64,000 nucleotides of DNA from Macrotis lagotis (GCF_037893015.1 NC_133666.1:661125482-661189481); one strand, 5' to 3'; shown: positions 28,901 through 35,916, numbered from the stretch's first letter. Notes: generated from the sequence alone by a model not told the origin. Translations and numbers: made by a program.

Positions 28901-31900
28901 AACATCATATTCTCCTTATTCTTCCTCCTGACTCCAGGGCCAGTGCTTAATGCACTGTATCACCTAGCTGCCTCCTCTAAAAACATTTTCTATCTCCCAG
29001 CTATACTCCTTACATGGGTGTTATAACCTTAGTAAAATCAATCCTTCTCAGTTTCAGTTTCTTCATCTGCAAGAGGAAAAAATGTGAATTATATCATTTC
29101 AATTATCTTCCAGTTATAAAGTCTATGATAAAGCTCTGCTTCCTTCATCTTTTCCTTATTCTTTAATATAGATATTCCCATATCATAGTCTTCCTTTTTC
29201 AGCACTGTCATAGGTTCATGGATGTGGAAATAAATATTTTCAATTTAAAAAATAAAGTTTAATTTAAAACAGCACAGGATCATAGATTGTTATTGTCATG
29301 CTCTATCATTTAAGTCAATTACCCTTCCCCCAATTGAACATACATTTATCAGAAACCAGTGTGCAAGGTAATGTATTAATATTGGGGTTAATAGATAAAT
29401 GACACAGTCATTGCCTTAAAGGGACTTACATTCTGTTGAGTGAAAACTACTTGCATACAGATAAATGAATGCAAATATATATGAATTAATATGAGACTGA
29501 AGAAATAAGAAAAAGCCTTTTGGAAAAGTCATAGAACTTGAGTCAAACCTTGAAGAAAACATAGCTTGTACAAAGACTCAAATTTCAAAATAGAATGGAA
29601 TATATGGAGAATAAGAAATAGGGTAATTTGGTTATAAGGAAGAGAACATGATGGAAAGTAATATGAAATTGACCTTAGCTAGTACCAGATTGTGAAGGAC
29701 TTTAATTGCAGAGAAGAACATTTAGTCTTTTACCCTAGCATTAATAAAAATACACAGGTTTCTTGAACAAAGAAGGGATTGACATTGTCAGACTGAGACC
29801 CATGCTTTAAGAATATGAATTTGGCAACTGTGTAGATGATGGATTTGGAGAGAACAAAGAATGGAAGCAGGTGGAGTAATTAGGAGATTGATGTAATTCA
29901 AATGAGACTAGAGTGGTAATTATATGAATAGAGGGAACGAAACAGATTTGAAATTCAATAAAGCCTGGCAGTGAATTGGAGGGGCCGGATCCGATTCATG
30001 TGAAGAAGTCTCAGAAGATTCCTTGGTTTTGAATTTGAGAAATTTGGTTGGTTCCTACAAGACAAGAGTGAATTTAGAAAATGGAATAAGTTAAAAGTAA
30101 AAGATAATGAAATCTACTTTGTACATATTGAAACTCAAGCTACCAAGAAGATAAAAGAGTGGAGGATATCTTATTTATTTTTCCAACTTAATGCAAAGGT
30201 AATTTTCAACGATATTTTTTGCAAGGTTTTGTGTTTCACATTTTCCCCCCTCTCTTCCTTCTCTCCCCCCTGTTCATAAGAAAGCAACTTAATAAAGGTT
30301 AAAGAGTAGAGATACCTAGCATACAGTTAGTGCCATGAGGTTAGAGCTCATGAGAAAACTATAAACTGGATATGGAGAACTGGGAAGCATCTAAATATAG
30401 ATGATGTTCAAAACCCATGGAAGCTTATGAGATCACCAAAAGAGTACAAAGAGAAAAGATGGTCCAGAGCATAGCCCTACTTTTCTAATCTATAACCTTA
30501 GGAAAATCAAGTCCTCTGGAAAATCAATCATCTGAAAGAGGAAAGATCTAGATTATATAATTTCAAAATTATCTTCCAGTTCCAAAGTCTATGAAGAATC
30601 TCTGCCTTCTTCATCTTTTCCTGATTCTTTAATATGAATATTCCCATATTATGGTCTTCCTTTTTTAATACTGTCATAAGACCATGGATGGGCACATTTA
30701 AGAAGCACAAGGACTTAGGAGACCAAATTTAGAAGGAACAGTCAGATCTGTAGGAGAATCTGGGGGAAAAACATGAACTCTGTTGAACTTTTATATTCTA
30801 GTATAACCTGGTCCCATCTATCTTTCCACCCCGGTGGGCTTTACTCAACAGTCCATACACTTTGATTTAGCTTAAATGGTCTTTCTGTTCTTTACACACA
30901 CAAATTTTGATCTTCTGCCTTCCTGCTTTTCCCTTGGGCATCCCCTGTGCCTGAACTGCACTTCTCCCTCTCTTTCTTTAAGATACAACTCAAATGCCAT
31001 CTTCTATATGAAGCCTTCCCCAATTATTTAAATTGCTAGTTCACACCTTCCCAAAATACCTTTCACTTAACTACTTTGCATATATATGCATTTATCTATT
31101 TTGTAGTGTATTTGTTTCTATCTGCTCGTTGTAGCCATTTGAATGTAAGTTCATTATAAGTAGGGATTGTTTAATTCCTTGAGCTTGTATCCTTTAGTCT
31201 AACTGCTTCATAATACGGGCATACAATGTAACTGATTGACTGAAACAAGAGAAAATGGGGTACACAAAAAATACCCAGAGTAAAATCATCTGGCAATAAA
31301 TAATAGGTCATGGACAAGAGGGTCTTCTTTTTTGAGAGAATCAAACATTTAATATTGTACTACAAAAACTAGCTACAAAAACAGTAAGACAAGAAGAAGG
31401 AATAGATGCCTTTAGAATAGGCAATAATGAAATAAAACTCACCCTCTGCAGATGATATGATGGTATACTTAGAGAATCAACTAAAAAAAGTTGAATTAAT
31501 TGATTTAGCCCAGTTGCAGGGTATAAAATAAACCTTTATAAATCATCAGCATTTCTACATACTATCAACAAAATCCAGCAGCAAGAGATAGAAAGATAAA
31601 TTCAATTTAAAATAACTATAGGCAATATAAAATACTTGGGAGTCTATAACTCCCAAGACAAACCCAGGAACTACATGAACACAATTACAAAACATTTTCA
31701 TGTAAATAGTCAGATCTAAATCACTGGAAAAATTGCTATACGTAGGTCAAGTCAATATAATAAAAATGACAATTATACCTAAATTATTTATTCAGTACCA
31801 TACCAATCAATGATTTTATACAATTAGGAAAAAATGATAGAAAAATTTCATTTAGAAGAACAAAAGGTCAAGAATATGAAGGGAAACCAATGAAAAAATA

Positions 31901-34616
31901 TATGAAGTTTGTTTAGTCATACAAAATCTCAAACTGTAGTACAAAGTACTAAACATCAAAACAATCTGGTACTGGCTAAGAAACAGAATGGTGGATCAGT
32001 GGAATAAATAAAGTATTCATTGTATAATAGTAAATGACCACAGTAATGTAGAAGCTTTTGGTAGAAGAACTCACTATTTGACAAAAACTTCTGGGAAAAG
32101 TAGAAAGGAGTTTGGTAGAATCTAGTGTAGGCCATCATCTCAAACCATATTTCAAGATAAGGTCAAAATGAGTATATGATTTAGACAGAAAGTTTGATAT
32201 AAAAAGTAAATGGGAAGCTTGGAAAATCTTACCTTTCAGATCTATAGATAAGGGAAGAATTTATGACAGTAACGAGAGAAGGTTAGAGGAATTAAAATGG
32301 ATAGTTTTGATGACTTTAAATTTAAAGTCTTTGCACAAACAAAACCAATGTAACCAAAATTGGAAGGAAAACAATAAATTGGGAACAAATTTACAGCTAG
32401 TTTCCTCTGAACTTATTTCTGAGTCAACTTGATAAGAATTTGAGTCATTCGGGGGCAGCTAGGTGGTATGATGGTTAGAGAATCAGCCCTGAAGTCAGGA
32501 AGACCCAAGTTCAGAATTGGCCTCAGACACTTAATAATTACCTAGCTATGTCACTTTGGGCAAGTCATTTAATCCTCACTGCCTTAAATAAACTTTTAAA
32601 AAGAAATTATCTATAGTCATAAGAAAATAAATGATTAGAAAAATTCCAATTAAAACTCTGAAATACGATTTCACACCTAGCAAAGTGACTACTATTTTAA
32701 ACAGATAAGGAAAATAATATATGTTGGAGAGGATGTGGAAAAATTGGGACAGTGTAATGCATTGTTGGTAGAATCGATCCAACCATTCTAGAGAGTGATG
32801 TGGAACTATCCCCAAGGGGCTATAGAATTGTGCATACCTTTTGACCCAATAGTACTACTACAAGCTTTATATCCCAAAAAAAGATCAAAGAAAAAGAAAA
32901 AAATATTTATAGCAGCTCTTTTTAATGGTACAAGGAATTGAAAATGAGGGGATGCCTATCAATTAGAGAATGACTGAATGATTATAATTATAATGGAGTC
33001 TTATTATACTATCAGAAATGATGAGCTTGATGCTTTTAGAAAAACCTGGGAGTCAAGAACTGTATAGTGAAGTGAAGGGAACCAGAAGAACAATCTACAA
33101 AGTAATAACAATACTGTACATTGATCAACTGGGAATGATTCAGCTATTCTGATGAATACAATGATCCCAGACTATCCTGATGGTGAAAAATGCTATCCAC
33201 TCTAGAGCAAGAAGTGATGGAGTCTGAATACAGATTAAAGTAAAATTTTTTCACTTTCTTTTTCTTGCCTTTTTTAAATAACATGGCTAATATGGAAGTA
33301 TATTTTGTGTTATTTCATATGTATAACTAATTTCACATTTCTTCTTTTCTTAATAAGTAGGGAAGAGTTGAGAGAAGGAAAAATTTTGGACCTCAATTTT
33401 TTTAAATAAATGTTATAAATAAATTAATTTTTAAAAGAAAAGAGAGAAGAAAAGGAAACAAAAAAAATCTTAATAATGGTTTAATCCCATCCCAATGACA
33501 TCACCTGGAAATGAATATGTTCCCTCCTCAGCTCTTCCTTCTGCCCCTCTTGGTTCCTCATGCCTAACAAGCTCACTTGCTGGTGCCAGTGTGGGTACTT
33601 GCACTGCTGGTGTCCAGGCTGATGCTACAGCTGGTAGTGGTGGTATGGGTGCCCGAGCCTGTGCTGGTGCCCGAGCCCGTCCTGCTGGTCGAGCCAATAT
33701 TTCTGAAAAAGTTGGTACCCTAGCTGTTGCTGGTGGCCGAGTCAATATTTCTGCCCAACCTTGGGTTGGAGTCAGTGCTGGTGCCTGAGCCACTTCTAGA
33801 GCTGGATTTGGAACTGGTTCTGGAGATGTTCCTGGTTCTGAAGCTGGTTCTGGTGCTGGTCCTGGTTCCAGAGTTGTTTCAGGTACTTGTTGCCACTGCC
33901 GTTGCCAATGTCGATGCCTAGCCCTCCCATTACCAGACTGTTGACCCTGCAGTTTGTTTGGTTAATTTATTTTTCTTAGCAATTAAAAGTACTATTAAAT
34001 CTCACAAACTAGTAGAGGATTCAATTGCATAGTCAAAAATGACATTTTAAAAAAAAGCAATATAAACTATCTCCAAAATAGGAAAAGTAGAAAGATACAT
34101 GAGAATTCTTTTAAAAAGAGGAGTTAAGATTATTTGCAGACAAAAGACTTCTATTCAGTTGTTCCTCATTTAAATATTTTAAGAAGAGAAAAATATTATG
34201 AGCTATTATTTGAATTCTCTCATGGAATCCCGTTTGGAAACTAGGTTTAAATAAGCAAACATCATTTTCTGTAGTCAAATGACTTAGAAAGAAGTCACTG
34301 GGCATATATAGAATTTCAAAATCCTTTAAGGATTTGATGGGGGGGCAAGGGTTGCTAGTTGGTGGCAGAAGAGCAGGATTATCAAATACAAGTATAGACC
34401 TCATCTATAATATTCAACAACTTAAGCCAATTTAACCATAGTTTTGTAAGGGATACTAAATTCCCAAAAGTGCTCAGCAGAAGAGAAGGGATGAATGGTT
34501 CTCAATATGTCTACATTTATAGAAATGAGAGTACTCACCCCAACAGGTATACCACTCTGGGGTTCCTTTGGTGGTCTTCCTCTTGCCATTCCTTTTTTCC
34601 TGGCTCGACCACTCAT
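4097..34616 (-). CDS. PIWIL3: PIWI-clade Argonaute, PIWIL1/PIWIL3 branch, probably PIWIL3; 15 coding exons, 3' part outside window
   Basis: PIWI proteins bind piRNAs in germ cells and silence transposons; family members can cleave target RNA with a DEDH active site. Spliced on the minus strand, the exons listed below give 759 codons plus 2 bases without a stop, and every junction has compatible phase. Seen: Arg-rich tip (1-26), Pro/Ala/Glu-rich exon (27-173), N domain (about 200-325), PAZ with [12 protein letters not shown] (359-370), MID with YDAIKKYL and PSQC (672-689), and PIWI start with GIDCYHD, whose first catalytic Asp is residue 735. The remaining catalytic residues lie left of the window. 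About 95 extra residues precede the N domain compared with human PIWIL1. PIWIL3 is favoured because PIWIL1 is strongly conserved where this protein differs (N-tip, residues about 600-640), and GTVV and TMFIGID resemble PIWIL3. The N and PAZ exons are nevertheless closer to PIWIL1, so a paralog is possible. Confidence 0.82.
4629..4826 (-). CDS. PIWIL3: PIWI gene, MID-domain exon (residues 660-725)
   Basis: The acceptor is TTTTCAAG|GTGGTT and the donor TCCCT|GTAAGT; 198 bp, phase 0 in and out. It carries the pocket for the piRNA 5' phosphate: Tyr672 and Lys676 in YDAIKKYL, Gln688 in PSQC, and Lys714 in QMNCK (pocket roles from family knowledge). IVTK (703-706) agrees with PIWIL3. All expected pocket residues are present, so guide binding is probably intact. 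Confidence 0.96.
4860..5390 (-). mobile_element. Ancient L2/L3-like LINE 3' remnant, then MIR-like piece
   Basis: 4860-4990 reads as the reverse complement of the LINE 3' tail (AGTGCCTATTATATATAC, AGCACTGTG). The following stretch to about 5260 fits the same diverged family. 5270-5390 has the MIR-like TAAAATAGGGAGAATTAAAT. It lies in the intron between the MID exon and the exon at 6427; the rest of that intron (5390-6426) shows nothing I recognise. Confidence 0.45.
6427..6499 (-). CDS. PIWIL3: PIWI gene, short pre-MID exon (residues 635-659)
   Basis: The acceptor is CCTTCCTAG|ATGTCC and the donor CAAATC|GTAAGT; 73 bp, phase 2 in and phase 0 out. The peptide [20 protein letters not shown] matches the DDRTEAYLRVLQQ segment of PIWIL1. 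It was found by reading the minus strand between flanking exons and is too short for an ORF search. Confidence 0.9.
7370..8230 (+). mobile_element. MIR-like SINE, (AC)n microsatellite and L2 3' tail
   Basis: 7400-7590 is MIR-like (AAATCACTGG, TAGAATGGGGTTGACA). An (AC)n run of about 45 bp occupies 7877-7919. 7930-8230 is an L2-type 3' tail with TAGATTGTGAGC and TGCTTAGTACAGTGCCTGGC. Elsewhere in this intron (6500-9427) I see no supported gene; an open frame at 8595-8918 has no recognisable match. Confidence 0.6.
9428..9612 (-). CDS. PIWIL3: PIWI gene, fast-evolving exon before MID (residues 574-634)
   Basis: The acceptor is CTCTTCTAG|GCTATA and the donor AAACG|GTGAGT; 185 bp, phase 0 in and phase 2 out. 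The DWSKE (about 582-586) and [11 protein letters not shown] strings align with DWSKE and KPLDNWLLIY of PIWIL1, but the rest differs widely. That is unexpected for PIWIL1, which is highly conserved here, and supports a PIWIL3-like identity. Confidence 0.88.
9985..10185 (+). mobile_element. MIR-like SINE fragment
   Basis: Reads CTCAGGTACTTCCTAAGTTT, then TTTGTAAAATGGGG and TGTGAGGATCCAATGGG, the usual order of a MIR 3' half. It is intronic. The rest of 9613-10366 is uncharacterised. Confidence 0.6.
10367..10478 (-). CDS. PIWIL3: PIWI gene, linker exon (residues 536-573)
   Basis: The acceptor is CTCCACAG|GAATGC; 112 bp, phase 2 in and phase 0 out. It encodes [18 protein letters not shown] and [15 protein letters not shown] placed the donor at GGGAGA|GTACGT because it keeps frame with the next exon. 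A second GT (AAG|GTGGTT, about 20 bp further) would be read through an in-frame TAA. The donor lacks the usual final G, so some mis-splicing is conceivable. Confidence 0.88.
11407..11521 (-). CDS. PIWIL3: PIWI gene, linker exon (residues 498-535)
   Basis: The acceptor is TTTCAAAG|GTCTAAC and the donor CACAG|GTAAGT; 115 bp, phase 1 in and phase 2 out. The peptide contains [20 protein letters not shown], matching the HTRLTPEQRQ segment of PIWIL1. Only 260 bp of intron separates it from the previous exon. Confidence 0.94.
11782..11908 (-). CDS. PIWIL3: PIWI gene, L2-linker exon (residues 456-497)
   Basis: The acceptor is CTTATACAG|CAATAT and the donor CTCACAG|GTACTG; 127 bp, phase 0 in and phase 1 out. 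It encodes [16 protein letters not shown] and [11 protein letters not shown], both signature strings of the linker between PAZ and MID in PIWIL proteins. Confidence 0.95.
12000..12190 (+). mobile_element. MIR-like SINE
   Basis: CTCAGATACTTCCTCACTGT is followed by AGTAAAATGGGAATAACAAC and a (TTA)n tail near 12160-12182. It lies in the 2.9-kb intron between exons at 11782 and 14825. Confidence 0.65.
12523..12655 (+). mobile_element. Young tRNA-derived marsupial SINE (WSINE1-like)
   Basis: Starts GGGGCAGCTAGGTGGCGCAG, contains the box-B-like GGTTCAAATCC and ends TTGCAAAAACCTAAAAA. It is flanked by the direct repeat ATTCCTACTATG at about 12510 and 12652, so the insertion is intact. It landed in an older LINE-tail repeat. 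Confidence 0.85.
12840..13740 (+). mobile_element. Old L1 ORF2 remnant with an inserted antisense SINE
   Basis: 12880-13340 corresponds to the L1 RT region (equivalents of [11 protein letters not shown] and ADIPKPRRN, heavily broken). 13350-13505 is a minus-strand WSINE1-like copy ending AGCTGCCCTGACC. L1 resumes to about 13740 with the GCCAATTGTTACC segment. It is more diverged than the other L1 copies. Confidence 0.6.
14225..14460 (+). mobile_element. CORE-SINE (MIR/MAR-like)
   Basis: GCACTGGCCCTGGGGTCAG, then ACTTACTAGCTGTGAGATCC, TTGTTGTGAGGAGCAAATAA and AATAAATACTTTTTCC: head, core and tail in order. It lies upstream of the exon at 14825 in transcript order. Confidence 0.75.
14825..14933 (-). 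CDS. PIWIL3: PIWI gene, PAZ C-terminal exon (residues 419-455)
   Basis: The acceptor is TTCCACAG|ACACAAC and the donor GACAG|GTAGAA; 109 bp, phase 2 in and phase 0 out. The peptide [20 protein letters not shown], then [16 protein letters not shown], matches the conserved YNNKTYRVDDIDW segment of PIWIL1 with H for Y and A for D. Confidence 0.95.
15481..15675 (-). CDS. PIWIL3: PIWI gene, PAZ exon (residues 354-418)
   Basis: The acceptor is TCTGACAG|GTTGAAT and the donor ACCAA|GTAAGT; 195 bp, phase 2 in and out. The PAZ core [19 protein letters not shown] (359-377) and [11 protein letters not shown] (380-390) are clear; this domain holds the 2'-O-methylated 3' end of the piRNA in the family. 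The usual DVSHKV reads DACHKV here. The exon follows a 6.2-kb intron holding the L2 and L1 copies. Confidence 0.95.
17020..17640 (+). mobile_element. L2 (CR1-clade) LINE reverse transcriptase fragment
   Basis: Translation gives [19 protein letters not shown] and LKLNTSKT, matching the VPQGSxLGPLLF and LKLNxxKT RT motifs of L2. A frame change occurs between the two overlapping open frames, and the YADD box reads as a broken [10 protein letters not shown]. It is antisense to the gene. The preceding 15676-17000 intronic DNA has no feature I can name. Confidence 0.75.
17735..17880 (+). repeat. Partial copy of an element with inverted ends (see 35734-35916)
   Basis: AGTTTGTCCTAATAAGGGA at 17735-17753 differs by one base from the terminal repeat at 35734. 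The following 100 bp (TAGAGTTTGG, AAGAAAGAGCAA, AATTAGAT, TATTTCTGTAAG) parallels the body of that element. The right end is missing. Two similar CCTCNNGAGTTTG strings sit on either side, at about 17681 and 17763. Confidence 0.6.
17930..18077 (-). mobile_element. WSINE1-like SINE
   Basis: Minus-strand copy ending GCGCCACCTAGCTGCCCC. It is flanked by the direct repeat TTAGAGAGTG (17902 and 18078). Confidence 0.8.
18078..21590 (+). mobile_element. L1 LINE ORF2, largest internal copy, with nested SINE
   Basis: Reads from the endonuclease C-terminus ([16 protein letters not shown] segment) through RT to the ORF2 C-terminus and 3'UTR. Open pieces lie at 19681-19911, 20511-20795 and 20788-21132. 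The RT catalytic box reads FADYM (from [12 protein letters not shown]) where FADDM is expected, and frames are broken, so it is inactive. It is antisense to the PIWI gene in the 6.2-kb intron. 21600-21790 is a plus-strand SINE tail (TTTGAGAACAAAGGATAAAC). Confidence 0.88.
19555..19698 (+). mobile_element. WSINE1-like SINE nested in the L1
   Basis: GGGTGGCTAGGTGGCACAGT to TTGCCTTGTAAAAAGCTAAA, with AAATGCTA before and after it as the target duplication. It splits the L1 RT reading just before the catalytic segment. Confidence 0.88.
21911..21994 (-). CDS. PIWIL3: PIWI gene, pre-PAZ exon (residues 326-353)
   Basis: The acceptor is AATTTCCAG|ACTTTTG and the donor TTTAGG|GTTTGT; 84 bp, phase 2 in and out. 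It encodes [20 protein letters not shown]. The QIGxNxY motif is typical of this position in PIWI proteins. The exon falls between an antisense L1 (18.1-21.6 kb) and MIR-like SINEs. Confidence 0.9.
22040..22620. mobile_element. Cluster of MIR-like SINE fragments
   Basis: 22190-22420 is plus strand (TTGATCCTCACAACAATGTT, AAAATGGGGATAATAAT, GTTGTGATGATCAAATGAG). 22430-22610 is minus strand. A short piece at 22050-22170 repeats the TGTAAAGTGCT tail. They fill most of the intron between exons at 21994 and 22981. Confidence 0.6.
22981..23102 (-). CDS. PIWIL3: PIWI gene, N/linker exon (residues 286-325)
   Basis: The acceptor is a T-run followed by AG|GTTACTG and the donor AAAAG|GTTTGT; 122 bp, phase 0 in and phase 2 out. 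The peptide contains [20 protein letters not shown] and [11 protein letters not shown], which align closely with the segment preceding PAZ in PIWIL1. Confidence 0.92.
23894..24038 (+). mobile_element. WSINE1-like SINE, young
   Basis: GGGTGGCTGGCACAGTGGAT to CTTGCAAAAAGAAAAAG, flanked by AAAAAATTACTTT on both sides (about 23880 and 24040). It lies in the intron between exons at 23102 and 24885. Confidence 0.85.
24130..24375 (-). mobile_element. CORE-SINE (MAR-like)
   Basis: Minus-strand order of GTTTTCTTGGCAAAGATACT, GGTGAGGAAACTGAGACAAA, AAGTGACTTGCCCAGGGTCA and a tRNA-like head. The same type recurs at 27610-27850. Confidence 0.75.
24885..25099 (-). CDS. PIWIL3: PIWI gene, N-domain exon (residues 214-285)
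   Basis: The acceptor is CTTTCAG|GTACTT and the donor AATAAG|GTAATA; 215 bp, phase 1 in and phase 0 out. It encodes GTSGTVV, then [20 protein letters not shown] and a segment with [11 protein letters not shown]. These are strong matches to the PIWIL1/PIWIL3 N domain (NHFR, PQW, YQYH, FDG). GTVV is shared with PIWIL3, whereas RLTS and ALYQYH are shared with PIWIL1. Confidence 0.93.
25140..25570 (-). mobile_element. L1 3'UTR fragment
   Basis: CTTTGCAAGGTTTTGAATTT and the C/T-rich block near 25250-25280 recur in the L1 3' ends at 30.2, 57.0 and 62.2 kb. It is 5'-truncated and lies in sense with the PIWI gene, without ORF2. 25970-26150 has an antisense LINE-tail remnant (AAGTACTTACCACGTGCCAG), and 26690-26850 a minus-strand MIR-like piece. 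Confidence 0.6.
27009..27128 (-). CDS. PIWIL3: PIWI gene, exon with NTRQ motif (residues 174-213)
   Basis: The acceptor is CACCAATAG|TCC and the donor AAAGAG|GTATGT; 120 bp, phase 1 in and out. The peptide runs [20 protein letters not shown], then [20 protein letters not shown]. The NTRQ motif matches the start of the N domain in PIWIL1/PIWIL3. The basic RRKRK cluster before it (about 187-191) could serve in nuclear import or RNA contact; that is inference. Confidence 0.85.
27285..27850 (-). mobile_element. LINE-tail remnant followed by CORE-SINE
   Basis: 27300-27420 carries the antisense LINE tail (TTATTAAGTGCCTGCTGTGT, CCTCGAGGAGCTTATG). 27610-27850 is a minus-strand MAR-like SINE (TTTTTTTGGCAAAGACACTA, GAAGTGACTTGCCTAGG). 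27850-29300 of this intron holds nothing I can identify. Confidence 0.6.
29330..29930 (-). mobile_element. Ancient LINE-tail-like repeat
   Basis: An older diverged relative of the stretch at 4860-5260: GTGCAAGGTAATGTATTAAT, AGGGACTTACATTCTGTTG, AGCTTGTACAAAGACTC in the same order. The family assignment (L2/L3) is tentative. Confidence 0.4.
30165..31240. mobile_element. L1 3' end (-) and L2 3' tail (+)
   Basis: 30170-30300 is a minus-strand L1 3'UTR piece (TTTTGCAAGGTTTTGTGTTT). 30790-31240 is a plus-strand L2-type 3' region with AACTCAAATGCCATCTTCT, GAAGCCTTCCCCAATTATT and GTAGGGATTGTTTAATTCCT. They lie in the 6.4-kb intron upstream of the exon at 27009. Confidence 0.6.
31320..33290 (+). mobile_element. 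L1 LINE ORF2 remnant with nested SINE
   Basis: Begins near the RT FADDM region (CCTCTGCAGATGATATGATG at 31443) and runs to the ORF2 C-terminus and 3'UTR. A diverged WSINE1-like SINE sits at 32447-32590. Frames are broken. It is antisense to the gene and ends only about 220 bp from the long N-terminal exon. Confidence 0.8.
33505..33946 (-). CDS. PIWIL3: PIWI gene, long low-complexity N-terminal exon (residues 27-173)
   Basis: The acceptor is AACTGCAG|GGT and the donor CCAG|GTGATG; 442 bp, phase 0 in and phase 1 out. The exon is open throughout in the frame set by the previous exon and continues into the next. Content in order: NGRARHRHW with RA dipeptides (32-40), an EP-repeat block (53-70), two related EIL(T/A)RP units (92-97 and 108-113), GRARA (115-119), a Pro/Ala stretch, and an acidic end with RGAEGRAE (159-166). 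The region is probably disordered. Human PIWIL3 also has a Pro/Arg-rich N-terminus, but no residue-level match was found. The opposite strand is also partly open, which I attribute to composition. Confidence 0.75.
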
Positions 34617-34624
34617 TTTTTTTT
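34539..34624 (-). CDS. PIWIL3: PIWI gene, first coding exon (residues 1-26)
   Basis: The acceptor TTTCTAG precedes eight A bases of 5'UTR and the ATG at 34616-34614; the donor is GGG|GTGAGT, phase 0. The peptide begins [15 protein letters not shown]. Its GRAR and ARGR runs recall the Arg-rich tip of PIWIL1/PIWIL3, where dimethylated Arg residues are bound by Tudor proteins (family knowledge). The tip has lost the regular alternating RARARAR of PIWIL1. The ATG is chosen because it opens the Arg-rich tip and sits just downstream of an acceptor, implying an upstream untranslated exon. Confidence 0.82.
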
Positions 34625-35204
34625 CTAGAAATGAGAAATACATTAAACTTCACTTTTCCTTAGTACTTCCTTGAATTTCTCTTATTTTGAGTAAACTTTC
34701 AAAATGAACTTTAGGAGAACATGTATTTACCAAACACAAACACAACTAGTCCTTTTCACTTGGGACAAGATATTCCAAGTTAGCTTATGATAATGAAGAC
34801 ATTTTTTTTTTCAAATGAGGTCTAACTTGCAAATGGAATCTTGAATGGATTTATTTCAATTCTGTGTTTTAAAATAGCAATGCCTTAAAGAAATCATCAT
34901 AGAACTAAAGATTTTAAATTGATTCTTTTTTTAACCATTAGTTTGAAAACCTGGGTATAAAGAATGAAAAAGAAGAATGAGCTTTTTTTCCCTTCTTAGT
35001 CATGAAAGAAAATTTAGCTTGGATAACTTGACTTATTACTTTTATATAATATTAGTTTATTAATATTTATTTGATTAATACTAATGTTTAATTTATTATA
35101 TAATATTATGTAATAATACTTACTTTTATTTTTTTATTTTGAGTTTTACAATTCTCCCCCCCCCCCCCCAATCTTTTTAATTGATCATCCCTGGGTTTTA
35201 TGAA

Positions 35205-35400
35205 GAGACAGGAAGATCTAGAAAGGATCTTAGAAGTCATCTAATTCAAACTCATTTTACAGATAAGGGAACCAATGTCCAGAAAGGTTTAGTGTTAAGT
35301 AACTTGCCCATGATCATGAGATTTTCATTTGATTCCTCTGAATTCTGATCTAGCATTCTGTTCATTATTCCATGCAATCAGTCACACAAGTTTTAAGCAG
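35205..35400 (-). mobile_element. MIR-like SINE fragment
   Basis: AACTCATTTTACAGATAAGG and GTTAAGTAACTTGCCCATGA in minus-strand order, in the intron between the CpG island and the first coding exon. 34625-35200 and 35400-35730 otherwise show only homopolymer runs (C run at 35155-35169). Confidence 0.55.
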
Positions 35401-35733
35401 AAACACCAAATTTGGCTTGATTCTCTACCCTGCAACCCTGAATTCTTTGGATTTCAATATGTTGCTGTGACTGATGGACTTGGGACTGTTATGTAATCAT
35501 GAAGACCCCAGTCTGATGTGTACTTACCATGGTTATCTTACTTAACCTAAGGCTCAGTTTTTTCATCTGCAAAATGGTTATAATAATGACCAATAAAATC
35601 ATATACTCAAGTATATACTTATAAAATCATATGACCCAAGTAAGATTAAGATAGAGACAGTGAAAATACCCCCCCCCCCAATCCCTCTCATGAGCAGTTT
35701 TGGCTGGTTAGAATAAACATCACCTTTTTTTAG

Positions 35734-35916
35734 AGTTTGTCCTAATCAGGGAAAAAAAAACGTTACTAGAGGTCTTGGCCCGAAGGAAGAGCAAGGCAGA
35801 ATTAGATAAGTAACACATTTATGGCTATTTCTCTAAGTCACAGTTTTCCGCAAGCATTTTGCTTTTCCTTAAAGGCCAAACACTCTGGTAGTGTTTATCC
35901 CTGATTAGGACAAACT
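35734..35916. repeat. 183-bp element with perfect 19-bp terminal inverted repeats
   Basis: AGTTTGTCCTAATCAGGGA at 35734-35752 is perfectly inverted at 35898-35916. The body holds TAGAGGTCTTGG, GAAGGAAGAGCAAGG and AATTAGATAAG. A related copy lies at 17735. It looks like a short nonautonomous DNA element (MITE) or a foldback repeat. I see no clear target duplication. Confidence 0.6.

Noticed and set aside
33495-33921. Plus-strand open frames opposite the long PIWI exon
   Set aside because: They are shadows of the minus-strand exon, whose frame is fixed by splice phases on both sides.
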